Made by a program: the position numbers and the translations under genes | Notes under the pieces: model-generated | The model's database searches: none | What the model saw: the letters and a program-made list of their open reading frames with translations, nothing else | Told to the model about the DNA's origin: nothing | Part shown: piece after piece, positions 36,819-46,032 of the stretch | How the letters are laid out: each line of letters starts with the position of its first letter | How positions within the stretch are numbered: the first letter of the stretch is position 1 | DNA from: Marivita lacus | GTDB lineage: Bacteria; Pseudomonadota; Alphaproteobacteria; Rhodobacterales; Rhodobacteraceae | Length of the DNA stretch: 64,000 bases | Assembly: GCF_014637725.1 (NCBI RefSeq) | Contig: NZ_BMFC01000014.1 | Span: 1-64,000 of the forward strand | Direction of reading: 5' to 3'

Positions 36819-37289
36819 TCAGCCATCCGACCCGTCAAGCGCCGGGCCACCGATATCCGTGACCAGCCCGATGGAATTGAACCCACCGGCATTCAGCGCG
36901 CCCATGATCTGCGCGACCACCTCGTAGGCGACAGTGCCATCGGCCCGCAGGAACACCCGGTCATCCGACCGTTCGACGGCAATCGCCCGCAGGCGGGGCA
37001 CCAGTTCGGCGCGGGGCACCTCGGTGTTCATGATCGACACGGACCCATCCGCAGCAATCGTGACGGACAGGGGCTCTTCGGTCTCGGACGGCAGGGCCGA
37101 CGCGGCGGTCTTGGGCAATTCGACGGGCACACCCACGGTCAAAAGAGGCGCCGCCACCATGAAGATGATCAGCAGCACCATCATCACATCCACGAACGGC
37201 GTGACGTTGATTTCCGACATCGGCATGGCGCGGCCCTTGCGCCGCCTGCGCCCGCCGCCTCCGCCTGATCTGACCACGCCACCCCCCAT
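36819..37289 (-). CDS. tolR: TolR, proton-channel subunit of the Tol system
   Basis: 156 residues. A basic N-terminus (GGGGGRRRRKGRAMPMSEINVTPF) precedes one membrane helix, VDVMMVLLIIFMVAAPLL, with the conserved Asp of the ExbD/TolR proton path in FVDVMMVLL. The periplasmic domain follows. It is 3 bases from tolQ. Confidence 0.96.
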   Translation of the reverse strand: MGGGVVRSGGGGGRRRRKGRAMPMSEINVTPFVDVMMVLLIIFMVAAPLLTVGVPVELPKTAASALPSETEEPLSVTIAADGSVSIMNTEVPRAELVPRLRAIAVERSDDRVFLRADGTVAYEVVAQIMGALNAGGFNSIGLVTDIGGPALDGSDG

Positions 37290-37292
37290 AGC

Positions 37293-37988
37293 TCAGCTGT
37301 CCAACTGGCGGCTGAGGATGGTCGAGAATTCATCGGCAAAAGATTCGTACCCGGCAAGAATACGGTCACTGTCGGCCGACAGCTTGTTGTAGAAGATCAC
37401 GGCCGGGATCGCCGCCAAAAGCCCAAGGCCGGTTGCCAGAAGTGCCTCGGCAATACCGGGTGCCACGACGACCAGAGACGTGTTCTGCTGCTGCGCAATC
37501 TCGACGAACGCGTGCATGATACCCCAGACGGTCCCGAACAGACCGACAAACGGCGTCACCGAGCCAACAGTGGCCAACACGGCGAGATTGCTTTGCAAAT
37601 CCTCGGCTTCCTTCTGGATCGCCACGTCCATGGACCGGTCGATGCGCGCATGCGCCCCGGCGATCAGGCCGCCATCATCCCGGTGAGAGCGGCGCCATTC
37701 CGTCATGCCCGCGGCAAACACCTTCTTGGCGCGCCCGTCAGGTTCCGGTCCGATCTGATCGAACAGTTCGTCAAGGGGCTCGCCCGACCAGAACGCCCGG
37801 TCGAACTCGGCCGCTTCGGCCCGCGCCTTGCGATAGGCGATCAACTTTTCGAAAATGATGCCCCACGCCCAGAAGGACGACAGGATCAACATGACCATGA
37901 CGATCTTCACCGTAAGGGTGGCGCGCGCGAAAAGTCCCCACATGGAGAAATCAATCTCCTGCGCAAGCGCAAGTGTCTCTGCTTCCAT
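37293..37988 (-). CDS. tolQ: TolQ, proton-channel subunit of the Tol system
   Basis: 231 residues with three membrane helices. The MotA/ExbB-type block is LATVGSVTPFVGLFGTVWGIMHAFVEI and ...GIAEALLATGLGLLAAIPAVIFYNKLS. It uses the proton gradient with TolR to energise TolA. The 117 bases upstream separate it from ybgC, so tolQ may have its own promoter. Confidence 0.97.
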   Translation of the reverse strand: MEAETLALAQEIDFSMWGLFARATLTVKIVMVMLILSSFWAWGIIFEKLIAYRKARAEAAEFDRAFWSGEPLDELFDQIGPEPDGRAKKVFAAGMTEWRRSHRDDGGLIAGAHARIDRSMDVAIQKEAEDLQSNLAVLATVGSVTPFVGLFGTVWGIMHAFVEIAQQQNTSLVVVAPGIAEALLATGLGLLAAIPAVIFYNKLSADSDRILAGYESFADEFSTILSRQLDS

Positions 37989-38105
37989 CTGCCTGCTCTA
38001 TAGCCGATTGGCCCCGGTTCGTCGGGCTCTGATTGCCAGTATCATTAACGCAATTGCAGGGGAAACGCCAACACAATGGCGTCAGATCATGCAGTTTCCG
38101 GCGCG

Positions 38106-38495
38106 CTAGTGGATCCGACGGCGGATATTTGCCGGCAGACGCGCCGGCGCACCGTCCGCGCGGATGCAAACCACCGTCACCTCCGCCCGGAACAGCAGAT
38201 CCGCACCGCGCAAAACCTCCTGGCCCATGATCAGCCGTACCCCGGTGACGGCCTTGACGACCGTGCGGACCAGCAATGCGTCGTCGAATTTCGCAGGCTT
38301 GAGGTAATCCGCCTCGACCCGGCGCACCACAAAGACCACGCCGTCGCCTTCGCGCATCGCGTTCTGGTCAACACCCAGCGTCCGAACCCAGTCCGAGCGC
38401 GCGCGCTCGATATACCGCAGGTAATTGGCGTAATAGACGATCCCGCCCATATCGGTGTCTTCGTAATAGACCCGGACCGGAAATTCGTGGACCAT
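38106..38495 (-). CDS. ybgC: YbgC, tol-pal-associated acyl-CoA thioesterase
   Basis: 129 residues from the ATG at 38495, whose A is also the last base of the upstream TGA (TGATG coupling). Hotdog thioesterase with the signature YYEDTDMGGIVYYANYLRYIERARSDWVRTLG, whose Asp is catalytic. It is the usual first gene of tol-pal operons. Confidence 0.95.
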   Translation of the reverse strand: MVHEFPVRVYYEDTDMGGIVYYANYLRYIERARSDWVRTLGVDQNAMREGDGVVFVVRRVEADYLKPAKFDDALLVRTVVKAVTGVRLIMGQEVLRGADLLFRAEVTVVCIRADGAPARLPANIRRRIH

Positions 38496-39136
38496 CAATG
38501 CGCCCCTCCCTGCGCCGCTTGCAGACGCGCGGCAAGGCGCAGGGCGTGGCTCGGATCATCGGCCATCGCGGGCAGCACCTGATCATAGCCCGCACGGATC
38601 AAGGCGCCGATCTCGGGCCGCAGCACCACGTGCCCATCCTCCAACGCGCCCAGCGGCGACCGGTCGGTGAAGGCCAGATCGGACCAAAGCAGTACCGACT
38701 GCACCACCTGGCTGAGCGCGAGAGTCTCGGCAGGCTGCGCCGACAACACGGAATCCATCCGCAGGAAGATGAAACAGGCCTTGATCGCGCCCGCCTCGTC
38801 GAACCGGAACACCCGGTACTGGTTCGCCTCTGCCTCGGTGAGCCGGGCCACCAAGGGCACCAACCCGTTGATCAACCGATCAAGGTCACGAACCTCCAGC
38901 AGTTCCGCCCAGTCACGGAAGAAAAACACCATCACGTTGGCGCCAAGTTCGGGATCGGTTTCGGCCATCTGGTGCCCAGCCATGGCGCAGACCGCCTCCA
39001 GCGCGCCTTTGACCACGCCAAGCGTTGCGTCTTCGACCCCGAACACGATCGGCGCGATCGGCCGCCCCCATCGGGCAAACAGGTACGTCCCGTCCGACCG
39101 CGTGAAAAACCGCTCGACCTCGGCCGCATCCATCAT
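38495..39136 (-). CDS. protein of unknown function between ruvB and ybgC
   Basis: 213 residues (ATG at 39136, or the adjoining ATG at 39133). It is a globular mixed alpha/beta sequence: VERFFTRSDGTYLFARWGRPIAPIVFGVEDATLGVVKGALEAVCAMAGH, DPELGANVMVFFFRDWAELLEV, RVFRFDEAGAIKACFIFLRMD and WSDLAFTDRSPLGALEDG. No signal peptide or membrane helix is present, and I do not recognise a family. Its stop overlaps the ybgC start by one base, so it is coupled to the tol-pal genes. The 24-base leader motif found before folD lies upstream. Confidence 0.8.
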   Translation of the reverse strand: MMDAAEVERFFTRSDGTYLFARWGRPIAPIVFGVEDATLGVVKGALEAVCAMAGHQMAETDPELGANVMVFFFRDWAELLEVRDLDRLINGLVPLVARLTEAEANQYRVFRFDEAGAIKACFIFLRMDSVLSAQPAETLALSQVVQSVLLWSDLAFTDRSPLGALEDGHVVLRPEIGALIRAGYDQVLPAMADDPSHALRLAARLQAAQGGAH

Positions 39137-39153
39137 GAGGCACCGCCCCCCTG

Positions 39154-39177
39154 CTTCTTCTTTTTCCAAATATGCAA
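39154..39177 (-). repeat. 24-base leader motif, copy 2
   Basis: Identical to 26828-26851: minus-strand TTGCATATTTGGAAAAAGAA then GAAG. Here it ends 17 bases before the ATG of the unknown gene and lies in the 77-base gap after ruvB. Confidence 0.65.
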
Positions 39178-39213
39178 TCACGACCTTTGGCACAGCGCGC
39201 CCGGTCGGGCAAG

Positions 39214-40242
39214 TCAGGCAGGTCCGAACAGGTCCGACTGCCCCGGCGGGCGCGGTGCCGTCATGCCCAGATGCGTCCACGCCTTCTGTGCGAGCATCCG
39301 CCCGCGGGGCGTGCGCTGAATCAGACCCTGCTGCAAGAGATAGGGCTCGATCACCTCTTCCAGGGCATCGCGGCTTTCCGACAGCGCCGCCGACAGCGTC
39401 TCGATCCCCACCGGACCACCCTGATAGTTCTCTGCGATCAGCCGCAGGTACCGCCGGTCCGCACCATCAAGGCCAAGGCGGTCCACCCCCAACCGGGTCA
39501 GTGCGCCGTCGGCCAATTCCTTGCTCACCACGCCATTGCCCTCGACCACGGCGAAATCCACCACGCGACGCAACAACCGCCCGGCGATCCGCGGCGTGCC
39601 GCGCGACCGGCGCGCGATCTCGCGCGCACCTTCAGAGGCCGCCTCGACCCCAAGCTTGACCGCATTGCGCGACACGATCGCGTGCAGCTCGTCCTCGGTA
39701 TAGAAATTGAGCCGCGTGGGAATTCCGAAACGGTCGCGCAGCGGCGTCGTCAAGAGCCCAAGCCGCGTCGTCGCCCCGACCAGTGTGAAGGGCTGCAATT
39801 CGATCCGCACGGTCCGCGCCGCCGGTCCCTCGCCGATCACGAGATCCAGCTCATAATCCTCGAGCGCCGGATAGAGCACCTCTTCGACCGCCGGGTTCAG
39901 CCGGTGGATCTCGTCGATGAAAAGCACGTCGCGCGCCTCGAGATTGGTCAGGATCGCCGCCAGATCGCCCGCCTTTGCCAGCACCGGACCCGAAGTCATG
40001 CGGAACCCGACCCCCAATTCGCGCGCCATGATCTGCGCCAGCGTCGTCTTGCCAAGTCCCGGCGGCCCGTGGAAGAGCGTGTGGTCCATCGCCTCGCCGC
40101 GCTGGCGTGCAGACTGGATGAACACCCGCAAGTTGGCACGCGCCTCGGCCTGCCCCACGAAATCGTCCAGCATTTGCGGACGCAGGGCGCGGTCACGGTC
40201 CTCGGGCAAGGGCTCGGGACGCATGATCGGATCAGTAGACAT
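39214..40242 (-). CDS. ruvB: Holliday junction branch migration helicase RuvB
   Basis: 342 residues. AAA+ motor of RuvABC. Walker A GPPGLGKT is at 59-66 and Walker B is [11 protein letters not shown]. Also seen are the [17 protein letters not shown] sensor region and the winged-helix C-terminus [16 protein letters not shown]. It follows ruvA by 83 bases. Confidence 0.98.
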   Translation of the reverse strand: MSTDPIMRPEPLPEDRDRALRPQMLDDFVGQAEARANLRVFIQSARQRGEAMDHTLFHGPPGLGKTTLAQIMARELGVGFRMTSGPVLAKAGDLAAILTNLEARDVLFIDEIHRLNPAVEEVLYPALEDYELDLVIGEGPAARTVRIELQPFTLVGATTRLGLLTTPLRDRFGIPTRLNFYTEDELHAIVSRNAVKLGVEAASEGAREIARRSRGTPRIAGRLLRRVVDFAVVEGNGVVSKELADGALTRLGVDRLGLDGADRRYLRLIAENYQGGPVGIETLSAALSESRDALEEVIEPYLLQQGLIQRTPRGRMLAQKAWTHLGMTAPRPPGQSDLFGPA

Positions 40243-40325
40243 GGCCGCTCCTCAAGCCCTGACGGGGGTTCGTCGCAGGACCAGGGCGAAGAGGCCTGCA
40301 AGGGCCGATGAGCGTCCCCATGCCG

Positions 40326-40994
40326 CTACCCTTTCGGTGCCAGAAGCTTCAACGCCGCCCGGATCAGCGCGGGCGTATCAGCGTCGGATGCCAGTGCGGC
40401 GGCCTGCGCCACGGCTCCGGCTGCCTCACCCGGCGCATAACCCAGATTGCTCAACGCCGACAGCGCCTCGGCCTGGGCGGAAGCCGTCATCACCGGAGCG
40501 GGCGCGGTTGCCGCAGACAGCACTGCTTCGATCACCGCATCGTCTTCGGATGGTGTGGCTGCGACCGACGCGGCCCCTCCCATCGCCATCACGCCATGCG
40601 CCTTGTCCTTGAGCTCGTTGACCACCCGCTGCGCGGTTTTCGGCCCGATGCCCCGCGCCGCCTTGACCGAGTTCCAGTCGCCCAGCGCAATTGCGCGGCT
40701 GACCCCGTCCGGCCCAAGTGCGCCGAGGATGGCCAAAGACGCCTTCGCGCCGACCCCCTGCACCGACATCAGCAAGCGGTGCCATTCCTTTTCCACCAGC
40801 GTCGGAAAGCCGAAAAGCTGCAGGATATCCTCGCGCACCAGAAGATCGGTATAAAGCGCCGCCGCCTCGCCCGGCCGCCCGATCTGCGACAGCACCCGGT
40901 CCGAGCAATAGACCACATAGCCCACGCCACGCACGTCGATCAGCACGTGATCGTCCGCCTTGTATTCGATCCGCCCCGCGATCCGCCCGATCAT
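40326..40994 (-). CDS. ruvA: Holliday junction branch migration protein RuvA
   Basis: 222 residues from the ATG at 40994, overlapping the ruvC stop as ATGA. It has an N-terminal OB domain ([31 protein letters not shown]). Two HhH motifs follow: [24 protein letters not shown] and [22 protein letters not shown]. The C-terminal domain III binds RuvB ([22 protein letters not shown]). Confidence 0.97.
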   Translation of the reverse strand: MIGRIAGRIEYKADDHVLIDVRGVGYVVYCSDRVLSQIGRPGEAAALYTDLLVREDILQLFGFPTLVEKEWHRLLMSVQGVGAKASLAILGALGPDGVSRAIALGDWNSVKAARGIGPKTAQRVVNELKDKAHGVMAMGGAASVAATPSEDDAVIEAVLSAATAPAPVMTASAQAEALSALSNLGYAPGEAAGAVAQAAALASDADTPALIRAALKLLAPKG

Positions 40995-41479
40995 GCCCGC
41001 ATCCTCATTCCCGGCCCGGTCATGTGATGCGCGTGACAAATCGCGATCGCAAGCGCATCCGCCGCGTCGGAACCGTGGATCTGCGCGCCAGGCAATTGCA
41101 TCTTGACCATGTGCTCGACCTGCCGCTTGTCCGCGTGGCCCACGCCGACAACCGTCTTCTTGACCGAATTCGGAGAATACTCCCCGATCTCAAGCCCGAA
41201 CTGCGCCGGAACCAGCAAGGCCACACCGCGCGCCTGGCCCAGCTTGAGTGTCCCGACAGCGTCCTTGTTCACGAATGTCTTCTCGATGGCGACCGTATCG
41301 GGCTGATACTGCTGGAACACGTCGGTCAACGCGCTGTGCAAGGCCAAGAGCCGCACCGCCAATTCGCCCGTACCCGACAGGCAGACCCCGTTTGCAACAT
41401 GGCGCAAACGACTGCCTTCGGCCTCGATCACGCCCCAGCCAAGGAAACGCAGACCCGGATCGATCCCCAATACACGCAT
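40991..41479 (-). CDS. ruvC: Holliday junction resolvase RuvC
   Basis: 162 residues. RNase H-like endonuclease that cuts Holliday junctions. The catalytic Asp7 is in VLGIDPGL, followed by [27 protein letters not shown] and the C-terminal [16 protein letters not shown] acidic pair. It heads the ruvC-ruvA-ruvB series. Confidence 0.97.
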   Translation of the reverse strand: MRVLGIDPGLRFLGWGVIEAEGSRLRHVANGVCLSGTGELAVRLLALHSALTDVFQQYQPDTVAIEKTFVNKDAVGTLKLGQARGVALLVPAQFGLEIGEYSPNSVKKTVVGVGHADKRQVEHMVKMQLPGAQIHGSDAADALAIAICHAHHMTGPGMRMRA

Positions 41480-41792
41480 TCTGCTCGCGCCTTTGTTGCT
41501 TTTAAATCACGGCTAGCACGAAACGCGAACAAACGCCAAGCATTCAAAACAAATATGCCAAAGGAAAGCCGGTGTCGAAAACACTCTACAGAAGGTCGAC
41601 TTTGAACCCCGCAAGCACAAAACGACGCCCAAATTGTCGCTTTCGTCGTATTTCTGCGCCGCAGAAAAGCCGTGCCAACAGCCATGCACAAACCGCATAA
41701 AAACTATGCGAAAACGACAATTGAAGACGCGAAACTCCGCAACTAGATGCCTGTCAGTAGATTTTTCCCCCATTCACCCAAGGAACATGGCC
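41480..41792. other. intergenic region with an A/T-richer stretch and a palindrome
   Basis: 313 bases between divergent ruvC and the DUF1127 gene without a credible gene. It is richer in A/T than the neighbours. TTTCTGCG-C-CGCAGAAA (41651-41667) is a perfect dyad around one base and could be an operator. The promoters for both genes should lie here; I cannot fix their boxes. Confidence 0.5.
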
Positions 41793-41984
41793 ATGGCCGC
41801 TTTTGACACATCCCGCCCGACTTACACTGCAAGCCCGAAAGGCTTCGGCGGACTCGCAACATCCCTGATCACCGCGTTCACCGCGTGGAACGACTCCCGC
41901 CAGACACGCACCGCTCTGAGCCAGCTCAGCGATCACGAACTCGAAGACATCGGCCTGACACGGGGCGACATCAACTCGTTCTGA
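41793..41984 (+). CDS. DUF1127 protein
   Basis: 63 residues. The ATG at 41793 is preferred because AAGGA (41780-41784) is 8 bases upstream; the ATG at 41787 is too close to it. The C-terminal DUF1127 core, WNDSRQTRTALSQLSDHELEDIGLTRGDI, is a small arginine-containing helical motif. In alphaproteobacteria such proteins affect RNA and phosphate or stress responses; here the role is unknown. A clear terminator follows. Confidence 0.9.
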   Translation: MAAFDTSRPTYTASPKGFGGLATSLITAFTAWNDSRQTRTALSQLSDHELEDIGLTRGDINSF

Positions 41985-42005
41985 GCCTGCCGATCAGACC
42001 ACATG

Positions 42006-42040
42006 AAAAAGCCGTGTCAGCGACCCTGACACGGCTTTTC
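42006..42040 (+). terminator. terminator after the DUF1127 gene
   Basis: A perfect 10-bp stem GCCGTGTCAG/CTGACACGGC (42011-42020 with 42026-42035) with a 5-base loop is flanked by A5 before and T4 after. It is likely bidirectional and also serves the convergent small membrane-protein gene. Confidence 0.88.
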
Positions 42041-42074
42041 TCATTTCAAACCGACACGTCCGCGTCCGGCGAAT

Positions 42075-42422
42075 TCAGCCCATGATATAGGTCAGAAGTC
42101 GCGACAACGGCGCGGTGATCGGATCGATCTGCATGAACACGGCCCCCATCTGTTCCACGAAACCGCCCTCGCGCAAAAGATCGACCTGCTGGCGGTATCC
42201 ATCCTCGCCCAGAACCGTCACGATCGCGGCCTTGAGCACGAACAGAATGCCGAAGGGCAACAGCAATGCCGAGAACGACACCGCCTCGCGCACATGGCGG
42301 ATCGGTTTGTGCACGATCACGCCGGTTTTCTCGATTTTTGTGACATAGCCACGCGACAATTGGCGGTGGCGCTTGAGGACGCGGCGGTACCGTTCGTCAA
42401 ACATGTCCTGCTGTTTGGTCAT
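42075..42422 (-). CDS. small membrane protein of unknown function
   Basis: 115 residues from the ATG at 42422. The N-terminus is highly charged (MFDERYRRVLKRHRQLSRGYVTKIEKTGVIVHKPIRHVRE). One hydrophobic helix, SFSALLLPFGILFVLKAAIVTVL, comes next, then a C-terminal soluble part (GEDGYRQQVDLLREGGFVEQMGAVFMQID). I do not recognise a family. It is probably an inner-membrane protein with the basic N-terminus in the cytoplasm. It lies between the DUF1127 terminator and prmA. Confidence 0.75.
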   Translation of the reverse strand: MTKQQDMFDERYRRVLKRHRQLSRGYVTKIEKTGVIVHKPIRHVREAVSFSALLLPFGILFVLKAAIVTVLGEDGYRQQVDLLREGGFVEQMGAVFMQIDPITAPLSRLLTYIMG

Positions 42423-42555
42423 GTGAAGCAGCCTTTGTTCCGGCCCCCACCGGATGTGTCCGAGATAGGGGTGGAATGTGGCAAGAATTGGGCAAACAGG
42501 GCAAATCCGCTCGAAATGCGGCAAAATTCCGCAAAAACCTGAAATTGCGGCGCGA

Positions 42556-43431
42556 TTAAGAAGCGGTTTTTTGCAGCGTCAACGTCGTCCAGTCACCAAT
42601 CTCTTCGCGGTGCCAGGCATTGATGCCGTTTTGCGCATAAGCCTCTGCCACTTCGTCGCCTTGTTCGTTCAGCAGGCCCGACAGGATCACGAAACCACCC
42701 GGAGCCAGGTGGCTGGCCATGTCCGGTGCCAGATCGATCAAGGGCTGCTTGAGGATATTCGCAAAGACCAGATCGAAGGGTGCCGTGTCGTGCAATTGCG
42801 GATGCTCGAACCCCAGCGCCTCGAGACAGATGACCCGACCGGTCAGGTCATTCGCGGTCACGTTCGCCTCTGCCACGTCAACCGCCACCTCGTCCATGTC
42901 GCTTGCCAACACGGTTTCGGGCCAGACCCGCGCCGCGGCCATCGCCAGAACGGCCGTGCCACAGCCGATATCGGCCACGTTGTGACAGGTCACACCCGCC
43001 TCGATCAGACGGTCCAGCGCGCGCAGACAGCCTTGGGTCGTACCGTGATGCCCGGTGCCAAAGGCCATCGCCGCCTCGATCAACAGCGGCTCCACTCCGT
43101 CGGGCACCGTGTCGGCGTCATGGCTGCCGTAGACATAGAACCGGCCCGCAGCGACGGGCACCAGTTCGCGTCGCACCTTTGCCACCCAATCAGTCTCGGG
43201 CAGTTCCGAGACGACAAAGGTTTTCGCCCCGTGCGCTGCCGCCAGAAGCGCCAGTTCAACATCATCGGGGGCCTGCATGAAATACCCGCCCACTTCCCAC
43301 ATGCCGCTGCCATCCTCGATCTCGAAGACGCCTACGCCATAGGGTTCGGGTTCCAGGTCCTCGAGCGCCTCGCCCAACGCCTCGGCCATGGAACTGTCGG
43401 ACAGGGTGGTGAAGGCGGTGAAGGTGGTCAT
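42556..43431 (-). CDS. prmA: ribosomal protein L11 methyltransferase
   Basis: 291 residues from the ATG at 43431. SAM-dependent methylation of L11. The SAM-binding motif is VADIGCGTAVLAMAAARVWP, preceded by AFGTGHHGTTQGCLRALD and followed by FDLVFANILKQPLIDLAPDMASHLAPGGFVILSGLL. The N-terminal substrate-binding domain is present. It lies downstream of the MFS gene on the same strand. Confidence 0.94.
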   Translation of the reverse strand: MTTFTAFTTLSDSSMAEALGEALEDLEPEPYGVGVFEIEDGSGMWEVGGYFMQAPDDVELALLAAAHGAKTFVVSELPETDWVAKVRRELVPVAAGRFYVYGSHDADTVPDGVEPLLIEAAMAFGTGHHGTTQGCLRALDRLIEAGVTCHNVADIGCGTAVLAMAAARVWPETVLASDMDEVAVDVAEANVTANDLTGRVICLEALGFEHPQLHDTAPFDLVFANILKQPLIDLAPDMASHLAPGGFVILSGLLNEQGDEVAEAYAQNGINAWHREEIGDWTTLTLQKTAS

Positions 43432-43497
43432 GGTACTCAACTTTCTGGAACTGCGGCGATGCTGTCCCTCTGCCACGAAGGCCCCCCTGCCGCAAGC

Positions 43498-44730
43498 TTA
43501 CTCCGCCGGGGCGGGAACATAGACCGAGAAAACGGTCTCGTTTCCCGGTTCTGGATGGCGCGGAATCATCAGCGCCAGAATCAGCGACACCAGCGCCATG
43601 GCCGCTGCCAGCCCGAACACCGCGCCGGGCGAGACAAGCCAGAGATAGCCCAACACCGCGGGCAGGAACACCGCCGCGATGTGGTTGATCGTGAACGCCA
43701 CCGCCGCCGTCGGTGCGATATCGCCCGGATCGGCGATCTTCTGGAAATAGGTCTTGAGCGCCAGCGCCAGCGCAAAGAAGATGTTGTTCACGATGTAAAG
43801 CACCGTCGCCAGCATCACCCCCCAGCCGAACCAGTAGATCCCGCCATACAGGACAAAGACCACAACCAGCCCGGCATATTCCACCGCCATCGCGTTGCGC
43901 TCCCCGAACCGGTGCACGATCTGCCCCAGCACCGGGGCCAGCACCATGTTGGCCATGAGAGTCACCAGCATCAGCTTGGTGATTTCATCCACTCCCAAAC
44001 CGAACCGTTCGACCATCATGAAGGCTGCAAAGACCACGAAGATCTGCCGCCGCGCGCCGGACATGAACTGCAACGCGTAGTAAAGCCAATAGCGCTTGCG
44101 CAGGATGAACTTCTTGACTTGCGGATTGGGCGCTTCGAAATGCGGCATCATCAGCACGCAATAGGCCACGATGATCAGCGTCAGCGCACCCGACACCATG
44201 TAGACGAAATTGTAGCTCAGGTCATAGGCGCGCCACGTCACCACGATCACGCCATAGGCCACAAGCGTCGCCGCAGAGGCCGCCGAGACCAGCAAACCCA
44301 GCATTTGCGGCGCGCGGTCCTTGGGCAGCCATTGAAGCTGCAACGACTGGTTCACCGTTTCGTAGTAGTGAAACCCGATCGAACTGATCAACGTGACGAA
44401 CAGCAGCCCGCCCATGGACGGGAAATAAGCGGTCATCCCCGTGGCGATCCCCAGCATTGCCAGCGAGATCATCGCCAGCGTCTGTTCCCGCACGAACAGG
44501 ATCACGGCGATCACGCCAATGGCCAGAAAGCCCGGAATCTCGCGCACGGTGTGCAGCCAGCCGATGTCTGCTCCGTCGAACTGCGCCACCTCGATCACGA
44601 AATTATTCAGCAGCGCCGACCATGTCGCAAATGACAGGGGCATGGCAATCGCCATCAGGAACAGCAGCGTGACGGGCCGTTTGTGGATCGGCAGATCACG
44701 CGCGTCAGCAAGGGGAACAACGCGCTTCAT
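43498..44730 (-). CDS. MFS transporter
   Basis: 410 residues, about 12 membrane helices, in the major facilitator pattern (for example GWLHTVREIPGFLAIGVIAVILFV, VLAPVLGQIVHRFGERNAM). Substrate is not readable. It is 66 bases upstream of prmA on the same strand. On the plus strand an open frame of over 700 codons crosses this gene and prmA; it is not coding. Confidence 0.9.
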   Translation of the reverse strand: MKRVVPLADARDLPIHKRPVTLLFLMAIAMPLSFATWSALLNNFVIEVAQFDGADIGWLHTVREIPGFLAIGVIAVILFVREQTLAMISLAMLGIATGMTAYFPSMGGLLFVTLISSIGFHYYETVNQSLQLQWLPKDRAPQMLGLLVSAASAATLVAYGVIVVTWRAYDLSYNFVYMVSGALTLIIVAYCVLMMPHFEAPNPQVKKFILRKRYWLYYALQFMSGARRQIFVVFAAFMMVERFGLGVDEITKLMLVTLMANMVLAPVLGQIVHRFGERNAMAVEYAGLVVVFVLYGGIYWFGWGVMLATVLYIVNNIFFALALALKTYFQKIADPGDIAPTAAVAFTINHIAAVFLPAVLGYLWLVSPGAVFGLAAAMALVSLILALMIPRHPEPGNETVFSVYVPAPAE

Positions 44731-44903
44731 CGTTTTCCTTTACGCCCGCTTTTTCCCTTTGGCGAGGGTCTAGCGACGCCTGGCCTACCCGTTTTCAGGA
44801 TGTCACATCATCCGCACGCAGCTTTGAAAATCGCGTTGATCCGTTTGCCCATTGCCAGAGTGTCCGAAATTCCCTGCGATTCTGTTAAATGCCTTGCACA
44901 AAT

Positions 44904-44917
44904 CTGATCCACATCAA
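44904..44917 (+). promoter_or_regulatory. FNR/FnrL-type binding site candidate
   Basis: CTGAT-CCAC-ATCAA matches the TTGAT-N4-ATCAA consensus of FNR-family regulators except for one base. It lies 54 bases upstream of the YeeE/YedE gene start. It suggests oxygen- or redox-dependent expression; a DNR/NNR-type regulator could use the same site. Confidence 0.55.
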
Positions 44918-44970
44918 GGCGCACACATTCACACCTGCGCATACATGGCGAACTCAGGACGGAGAGCGCC

Positions 44971-46032
44971 ATGGATCTTGTCACACTTGTGGACCGCATC
45001 GGCGAAGCGCCCACAGCCGCGCTGTTCGGCCTGCTCACCGGCATCGTCTTCGGCATCGCTGCCCAGCGCTCGCGGTTCTGCCTGCGCGCGGCCACCGTCG
45101 AATTCGCCCGCGGCATGATGCAGGACAAGGTCGCAGTCTGGTTGCTGACCTTTTCAACCGCCGTCGTCTGGGTGCAGGCGGCGCAGATGTTCGGCCTGAT
45201 CGACACCACCGAGGCCCGCATGATGGCCGTTCCGGGAAGCTGGTCCGGTGCCATCATCGGTGGGCTGATGTTCGGCGCGGGAATGGTCCTGGCGCGCGGA
45301 TGTTCGGGGCGGCTGCTGGTGCTGGCCGCCACCGGAAACCTGCGGTCGGTCGTGTCGGGCCTGATCTTTGCCGTGGTCGCCCAGATGAGCCTGACCGGTT
45401 GGCTGGCCCCGATCCGCGATAATCTCGCCGCAATGTGGATCACCTCGGGCGGGCGCAACATGAACCTGTTGACCACCCTGCACCTGCCAGAAGGCTCCGG
45501 TCTTGTCTTTGGCCTTGCCACTGCGCTGCTGGCGCTCGAACTCTCGCGGCGCAACCAGATCGGCTGGCAACGGCTTGTCTTTGCCTCGGGCGTCGGCTTT
45601 GCCGTGGCGATGGGCTGGGCCTTGACCTACGCGCTCAGCCTTGTCGCCTTCGACCCGGTGCAGATCGAAAGCGCCACGTTTACCGGCCCCTCGGCCAACA
45701 CGCTGATGTTCTTTCTCGACCGCTCATCGATCCTCGAATTCGACATCGGACTGGTGCCGGGCGTTGTGATCGGGTCGTTTCTTGCCGCCTTCTTTGCAGG
45801 AGAGTTGAAATTCCAGGGCTTCGAAGGCTCGACCCCGATGCGCAACGCGATGATCGGCGCGGCACTGATGGGGTTCGGCGGGATGCTTGCGGGTGGCTGC
45901 GCCATCGGTGCAGGGGTGACCGGCGGGTCGATATTTGCCGGCACCGCCTGGCTTGCACTCTTTTGCATGTGGATCGGCGGCATGAGCATGGATCTGGTCA
46001 TGGGAGGCCGGGGCCAGCCGGCACCGATCTGA
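44971..46032 (+). CDS. YeeE/YedE-family transporter, second copy
   Basis: 353 residues, the same length as the sox-linked copy at 19803. Its three conserved cysteines are at nearly identical spacing: Cys37 (SRFCLRAA), Cys111 (LARGCSGRL) and Cys310 (AGGCAIGAG). Probable importer of thiosulfate or another sulfur compound. The ATG is preceded by GGACGGAGAGCGCC. A FNR-like box lies upstream. Confidence 0.88.
   Translation: MDLVTLVDRIGEAPTAALFGLLTGIVFGIAAQRSRFCLRAATVEFARGMMQDKVAVWLLTFSTAVVWVQAAQMFGLIDTTEARMMAVPGSWSGAIIGGLMFGAGMVLARGCSGRLLVLAATGNLRSVVSGLIFAVVAQMSLTGWLAPIRDNLAAMWITSGGRNMNLLTTLHLPEGSGLVFGLATALLALELSRRNQIGWQRLVFASGVGFAVAMGWALTYALSLVAFDPVQIESATFTGPSANTLMFFLDRSSILEFDIGLVPGVVIGSFLAAFFAGELKFQGFEGSTPMRNAMIGAALMGFGGMLAGGCAIGAGVTGGSIFAGTAWLALFCMWIGGMSMDLVMGGRGQPAPI

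Noticed and set aside
35870-37268. Plus-strand open frames with Gly/Ser or Arg repeats opposite tolA and tolR
   Set aside because: They mirror the Pro/Glu/Ala repeats of TolA on the opposite strand; no start signal.
42478-44634. Plus-strand open frame of more than 700 codons opposite prmA and the MFS gene
   Set aside because: It is exactly antisense to two well-recognised genes. Its composition is rich in His, Arg and Gln as expected for the complement of GC-rich codons, and it has no family resemblance.
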